Assembly: GCA_028293545.1 (NCBI GenBank)
Contig: JAQGOP010000053.1
Span: forward strand, 1-64,000
From: Verrucomicrobiota bacterium
GTDB taxonomy: Bacteria; Verrucomicrobiota; Verrucomicrobiia; Opitutales; Opitutaceae
Reading direction: 5' to 3'
DNA length: 64,000 bases
Made by a program: the position numbers and the translations under genes. The stretch's first letter is position 1. Every line of letters begins with the position of its first letter. Positions 60,469 to 64,000 of the stretch are shown piece by piece. The notes under the pieces were generated by a model. It made no database searches. It saw only the letters and a program-made list of their open reading frames with translations, and was not told where the DNA came from.

Positions 60469-61303
60469 TTTCCGCGATCCATACGGCGGCGATCATCAAC
60501 GCGCCGCCGATTAGGAGCCGGGTGATGTCGGCGTGTTCGCCGAAGAATAGGAGCGAGCAAGCCACGCCGAGCGGCACCTTGGCGTTGTTGAAGACGGCGA
60601 GGGTGCCGACGTTCACACGCGTCGCGCCGAGGTTCCACCAGAAAAAACATGCGCCGGAGGAAATAATCCCGAGATAGGCGAGCACGCCCCATTGCGAAGT
60701 GCTGATGTGCACCGCGGTCCAATCGGTGAAAAAAAGTGAACCCACCGCGCAGGTGATGACGGCCCCGGCATACGGCAGGGCAAAGAGCGATGCGTCGCTC
60801 ACGGCCGCCGGTAGGCGCGCGCGTTGGCGACGCCACGCGAGTTGCCCGAGCGCGAAGCAAAGGTTGGATGCCTGGAGGAGCAAAAATCCTTTCAGCAGGT
60901 TGCCGTTCAATGCGGTCGTAAACCAGACCGCAGCCGAACCGCCGAGCGCGAGCAGCGCGGCCACGAGGTAGCGCGGCGCGACGCGGCGTTCGATCACCGC
61001 GTCGAGGATCGCGAGGTACAGCGGCGTCGTCAGCGTGAACAGCACCACCGCGTAACCCGGCAGGTAGACATACGACCGTTGGTACAACAGGTACATCAGC
61101 CCGAATTGCACCGCGCCCACGAGCGCGAGACGCACCGCTTCCCCCCAGGCCAGCGCCCCGCGGCGAAAAAACGGCAGGAAAACCGCGAGAGCCAACGCGA
61201 GGCGCAGCGTGGCGATGGCCGTGCTGTCGATGCCCGCGAGCTGTCCTTTGATCAGGCCGAACGAAAAAGCCCAGACGAGGGAAACGAGCAGGAGCAGGAA
61301 CAT
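60461..61303 (-). CDS. EamA/DMT superfamily transporter
   Basis: Ten-TM pattern; LLVSLVWAFSFGLIKG...ATLRLALALAVFLPFF; GVLAYLGIISSGACFFWWNLGATRVNVGTLAVFNNAKVPLGV. Confidence 0.92.
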   Translation of the reverse strand: MFLLLLVSLVWAFSFGLIKGQLAGIDSTAIATLRLALALAVFLPFFRRGALAWGEAVRLALVGAVQFGLMYLLYQRSYVYLPGYAVVLFTLTTPLYLAILDAVIERRVAPRYLVAALLALGGSAAVWFTTALNGNLLKGFLLLQASNLCFALGQLAWRRQRARLPAAVSDASLFALPYAGAVITCAVGSLFFTDWTAVHISTSQWGVLAYLGIISSGACFFWWNLGATRVNVGTLAVFNNAKVPLGVACSLLFFGEHADITRLLIGGALMIAAVWIAERK

Positions 61304-61453
61304 CGCGCCGCAGGCTAACGAGGATCGGAGCGCGGATTGGAGAAAATTCGCAGGGAGGAGTCTCGCGATGCGCGGACGGGGCCAAGGCGTCCGCTCGGCT
61401 CGACAACTCCCGCGGGGTTGACGCGCGGGCCCGAACCCCGCGAAGGTTTCGCC

Positions 61454-63601
61454 ATGCTGTTCACCCAATCCTCCAAGGTCGCTCGATCGATCATTCGCGC
61501 TGGCCTCACCTGCGCGTGCTTCGCTTTCACCGTCCCGACATCCGGGCGTGCCGCGGATCCAGAGGCGGCCGCGACCCCGGCGTCGACGGATGCCGATCCC
61601 TACCTCTGGCTCGAGGATGTCGGCGGGGCCAAGCCGCTCGATTGGGTAAAGGCCCGGAACGCGGTGACGGCAAAGGAGCTCGAAGGCTCGCCGGAGTTTG
61701 CGCCGTTGCGCGACCGTTTGCTGGCGATCCTGGATTCGAAAGAGCGGATCCCGGGAATTTCCAAGGAGGGCGATTACTTCTATAATTTCTGGCGCGACGC
61801 CGGGCACGTTCGCGGCCTCTGGCGCCGGACCTCGCTCGCGGAATACCGCAAGGCGGCGCCCGCGTGGGAAACCGTGCTCGATCTCGACGCGCTCTCCGCA
61901 GCCGAAAAGGAGAACTGGGTTTGGAAAGGCGCCGGCTTTTGTTACCCGGCCCGCGACCGCGCGCTGCTGGAGCTTTCGCGCGGCGGCGGCGATGCCGTGG
62001 TGATCCGGGAGTTCGACGTCGCGACCAAGCAATTCGTCAGCGGCGGCTTCGTGGTGCCCGAGGCCAAGACCGATGTGACGTGGCGCGATCGCGATCACGT
62101 TTACGTGGCGACGAATTTCGGGCCGGGATCGCTCACGAATTCCGGTTATGCGCGAATCATCAAGGAGTGGACGCGCGGCACGCCGCTCGCCGACGCGAAG
62201 GTGGTGTTCGAAGGGCGGGTTGCAGACGTCGGAGTCGGCGCGTGGGTTTACGAAGACAAGGTGAACGGCCGCGAATTCATCCGCCGGTCGATGACGTTCT
62301 ACACCTCGGAAACGGAGCTTCGCCAGGGTGACGCGTGGGTGAAACTTGACGTTCCTGCGGATGCCGGGGTCGGGGCGTTCCAGGACCAAATCCTCGTCAC
62401 GCTGCGGAGCGATTGGACGGTTGGCGGTCGCACCTTCCCGATCGGGGCGTTGCTCGCGATGTCGTGGGACCGGTTCCTGCGGGGCGACCGCGATTTCGAA
62501 ATGCTGTTCACGCCCGGTCCGCGCACCGCGCTGGCGGGATCGGCGGCGACGAAGCATGCGCTGATCGTCAACGAACTCGATAACGTCCGGAATCGCCTCT
62601 ATGTCCTGCAGCCGACGGCGAAGGGCTGGACGCGGACGCCGCTGGCGACGCCGGAGATCGGCTCGGTGTCGGTGAGCGGAATCGATCGCGAGGAATCGGA
62701 TGATTTCTTCCTGCAGGTGGACGGTTTCCTCACGCCGTCGACGCTCTTTCTGGGAACGGTCGGCTCGGATCGGCGCGAGGTGCTGAAGCAGCTCCCGGCG
62801 TTTTTCAACGCCGACGGCCTGGAGGTCGCGCAGCTCGAGGCGGTTTCAAAGGACGGGACGCACGTGCCGTATTTCCAGGTTTCCCGAAAAGGCCTGAAGC
62901 TCGACGGCGCCAATCCCACGTTGCTTTACGGCTACGGCGGCTTCCGCGTTTCCCAGACCCCGTCCTATACCGCCGGCGTCGGGGCGGCGTGGCTGGAGCG
63001 GGGCGGAGTCTACGTGCTCGCAAACATCCGCGGCGGCGGCGAGTTCGGCCCGAAGTGGCACGGGGCGGCGCTCAAGGCGAACCGCCAGCGCGCGTACGAC
63101 GATTTCATCGCGATCGCGGAGGATCTCGCGGCGCGGAAAGTCACCTCGCCCGCGCATCTCGGGATCATGGGCGGGAGCAACGGCGGGCTGTTGATGGGCG
63201 TGATGCTGACCGAGCGCCCCGACCTGTTCGGCGCGGTGGTTTGCCAGGTCCCGCTGCTCGACATGCGGCGCTACCACAAGCTGCTCGCGGGCAATTCCTG
63301 GATGGGCGAATACGGCGATCCCGACAAACCCGAGGAGTGGGCTTACATTTCGAAATACTCGCCGTACCAGAACATGGTGGCCGGGAAGAAATATCCCCGC
63401 GTGCTTTTCACGACCTCCACGCGCGACGACCGCGTGCATCCGGGACATGCGCGGAAAATGGCGGCCAAGATGATCGAGCAGGGCCACGACATCCTTTACT
63501 ATGAGAACGTCGAAGGCGGCCACGGCGGCGCGGCGAACAACGCGCAGAGGGCCTATATGTCGACGCTGGCGTTCACGTTTCTCTGGAACCAGCTGAAATA
63601 G
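61454..63601 (+). CDS. Prolyl oligopeptidase family serine peptidase
   Basis: Signal peptide; DADPYLWLEDV; catalytic Ser LGIMGGSNGGLLMGVML, DDRVHPGHARKMA, His in EGGHGG. Confidence 0.95.
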   Translation: MLFTQSSKVARSIIRAGLTCACFAFTVPTSGRAADPEAAATPASTDADPYLWLEDVGGAKPLDWVKARNAVTAKELEGSPEFAPLRDRLLAILDSKERIPGISKEGDYFYNFWRDAGHVRGLWRRTSLAEYRKAAPAWETVLDLDALSAAEKENWVWKGAGFCYPARDRALLELSRGGGDAVVIREFDVATKQFVSGGFVVPEAKTDVTWRDRDHVYVATNFGPGSLTNSGYARIIKEWTRGTPLADAKVVFEGRVADVGVGAWVYEDKVNGREFIRRSMTFYTSETELRQGDAWVKLDVPADAGVGAFQDQILVTLRSDWTVGGRTFPIGALLAMSWDRFLRGDRDFEMLFTPGPRTALAGSAATKHALIVNELDNVRNRLYVLQPTAKGWTRTPLATPEIGSVSVSGIDREESDDFFLQVDGFLTPSTLFLGTVGSDRREVLKQLPAFFNADGLEVAQLEAVSKDGTHVPYFQVSRKGLKLDGANPTLLYGYGGFRVSQTPSYTAGVGAAWLERGGVYVLANIRGGGEFGPKWHGAALKANRQRAYDDFIAIAEDLAARKVTSPAHLGIMGGSNGGLLMGVMLTERPDLFGAVVCQVPLLDMRRYHKLLAGNSWMGEYGDPDKPEEWAYISKYSPYQNMVAGKKYPRVLFTTSTRDDRVHPGHARKMAAKMIEQGHDILYYENVEGGHGGAANNAQRAYMSTLAFTFLWNQLK

Positions 63602-63624
63602 GTTTTCGCACCACGCGAAAACCT
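63600..63624. terminator. Hairpin between two convergent stop codons; probable bidirectional terminator
   Basis: aggttttcg-caccacg-cgaaaacct; TAG stop at 63599-63601 and minus-strand TGA at 63624-63626. Confidence 0.6.
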
Positions 63625-64000
63625 CAGACGCGGAAGATCGCCCCGAGCTTTTTCCCCAGCAGCAGGCTCAACCCCGTGATGGTGATCCCGAGGAAAACCA
63701 TCGCCCAGACCCCGAGGGCGCTCGCAATGAACTTCCCGTCCCCGAGCAATTGGAAGAGCTCCATGATCGCCTTGGTGATGGGGTAGTAATGCTGTTTCTG
63801 CGCGAGCACCAGTGAATCGCTGACCTCGAGCATCGCGAAGGCGAAGGCGAGCAGCCCGCCCGCGATCAGGTTCGCCGCGATCAGGGGCAGAGTCACCTTG
63901 ATCGTGGCCCTCAGCGGCGGCGCGCCGAGGTTCTGCGCGGCTTCCTCGAGCGTTTCGCTGGTTTGTTCGAACCCGGCCGCGGCGGCGCGAACGACATAAG
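63624..64000 (-). CDS. ABC transporter permease, C-terminal part (runs off the window edge)
   Basis: EAA-loop ETLEEAAQNLGAPPLRATIKVTLPLIAANLIAGGLLAFAFAMLEVSDSLVLAQ. Confidence 0.85.
   Translation of the reverse strand, partial: YVVRAAAAGFEQTSETLEEAAQNLGAPPLRATIKVTLPLIAANLIAGGLLAFAFAMLEVSDSLVLAQKQHYYPITKAIMELFQLLGDGKFIASALGVWAMVFLGITITGLSLLLGKKLGAIFRV

Noticed and set aside
60461-62557. 698-aa extension of the EamA transporter ORF
   Set aside because: The upstream part is antisense to the prolyl oligopeptidase; the TM domain begins at MFLLLLVSLVWAF (61303).

Overview
This 64 kb, high-GC, densely coding bacterial window looks like a Verrucomicrobiota (Opitutaceae-like) chromosome. That placement is inferred from gene content and repeat style; no search was run. 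Most of it is core or housekeeping DNA: tex, mpl, rimO, coaD, pgsA-pgpA, aroQ, uvrB, hpt, rpe, bamD-like, rpmF-plsX-fabH, uppP, trpD-glmM, gdhA, and L36/L31 paralogues. Accessory functions include a three-gene type III PKS operon, a MacAB-like exporter, an NMT1-type ABC importer, a lipase-maturation-factor protein, a SET-domain protein and a large DUF4450-like protein. The strongest unexplained structures are: (1) a ~3.0 kb element at 36814-39805 with perfect 17-bp terminal inverted repeats, carrying a RHH/XRE-ImmA/DUF4411-PIN toxin-antitoxin-like operon divergent from a C-terminally truncated IS1-family transposase, with a palindromic operator candidate in the shared promoter; (2) a GxxExxY (PD-(D/E)XK-like) gene enclosed by 67-bp inverted repeats at 21683-22395, plus a gene-less 109-bp relative at 52459-52567; (3) a dispersed palindrome family (GTAGCGCAGGCGGCCCGCCTGCTCCG) whose own TAG is the stop codon of five neighbouring genes, and which occurs in inverted pairs enclosing a second, unrelated inverted repeat. 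Several short genes below the ORF-track cutoff were also recovered (CsbD-like, L36, L32, a 32-aa basic protein, a 37-aa membrane microprotein).
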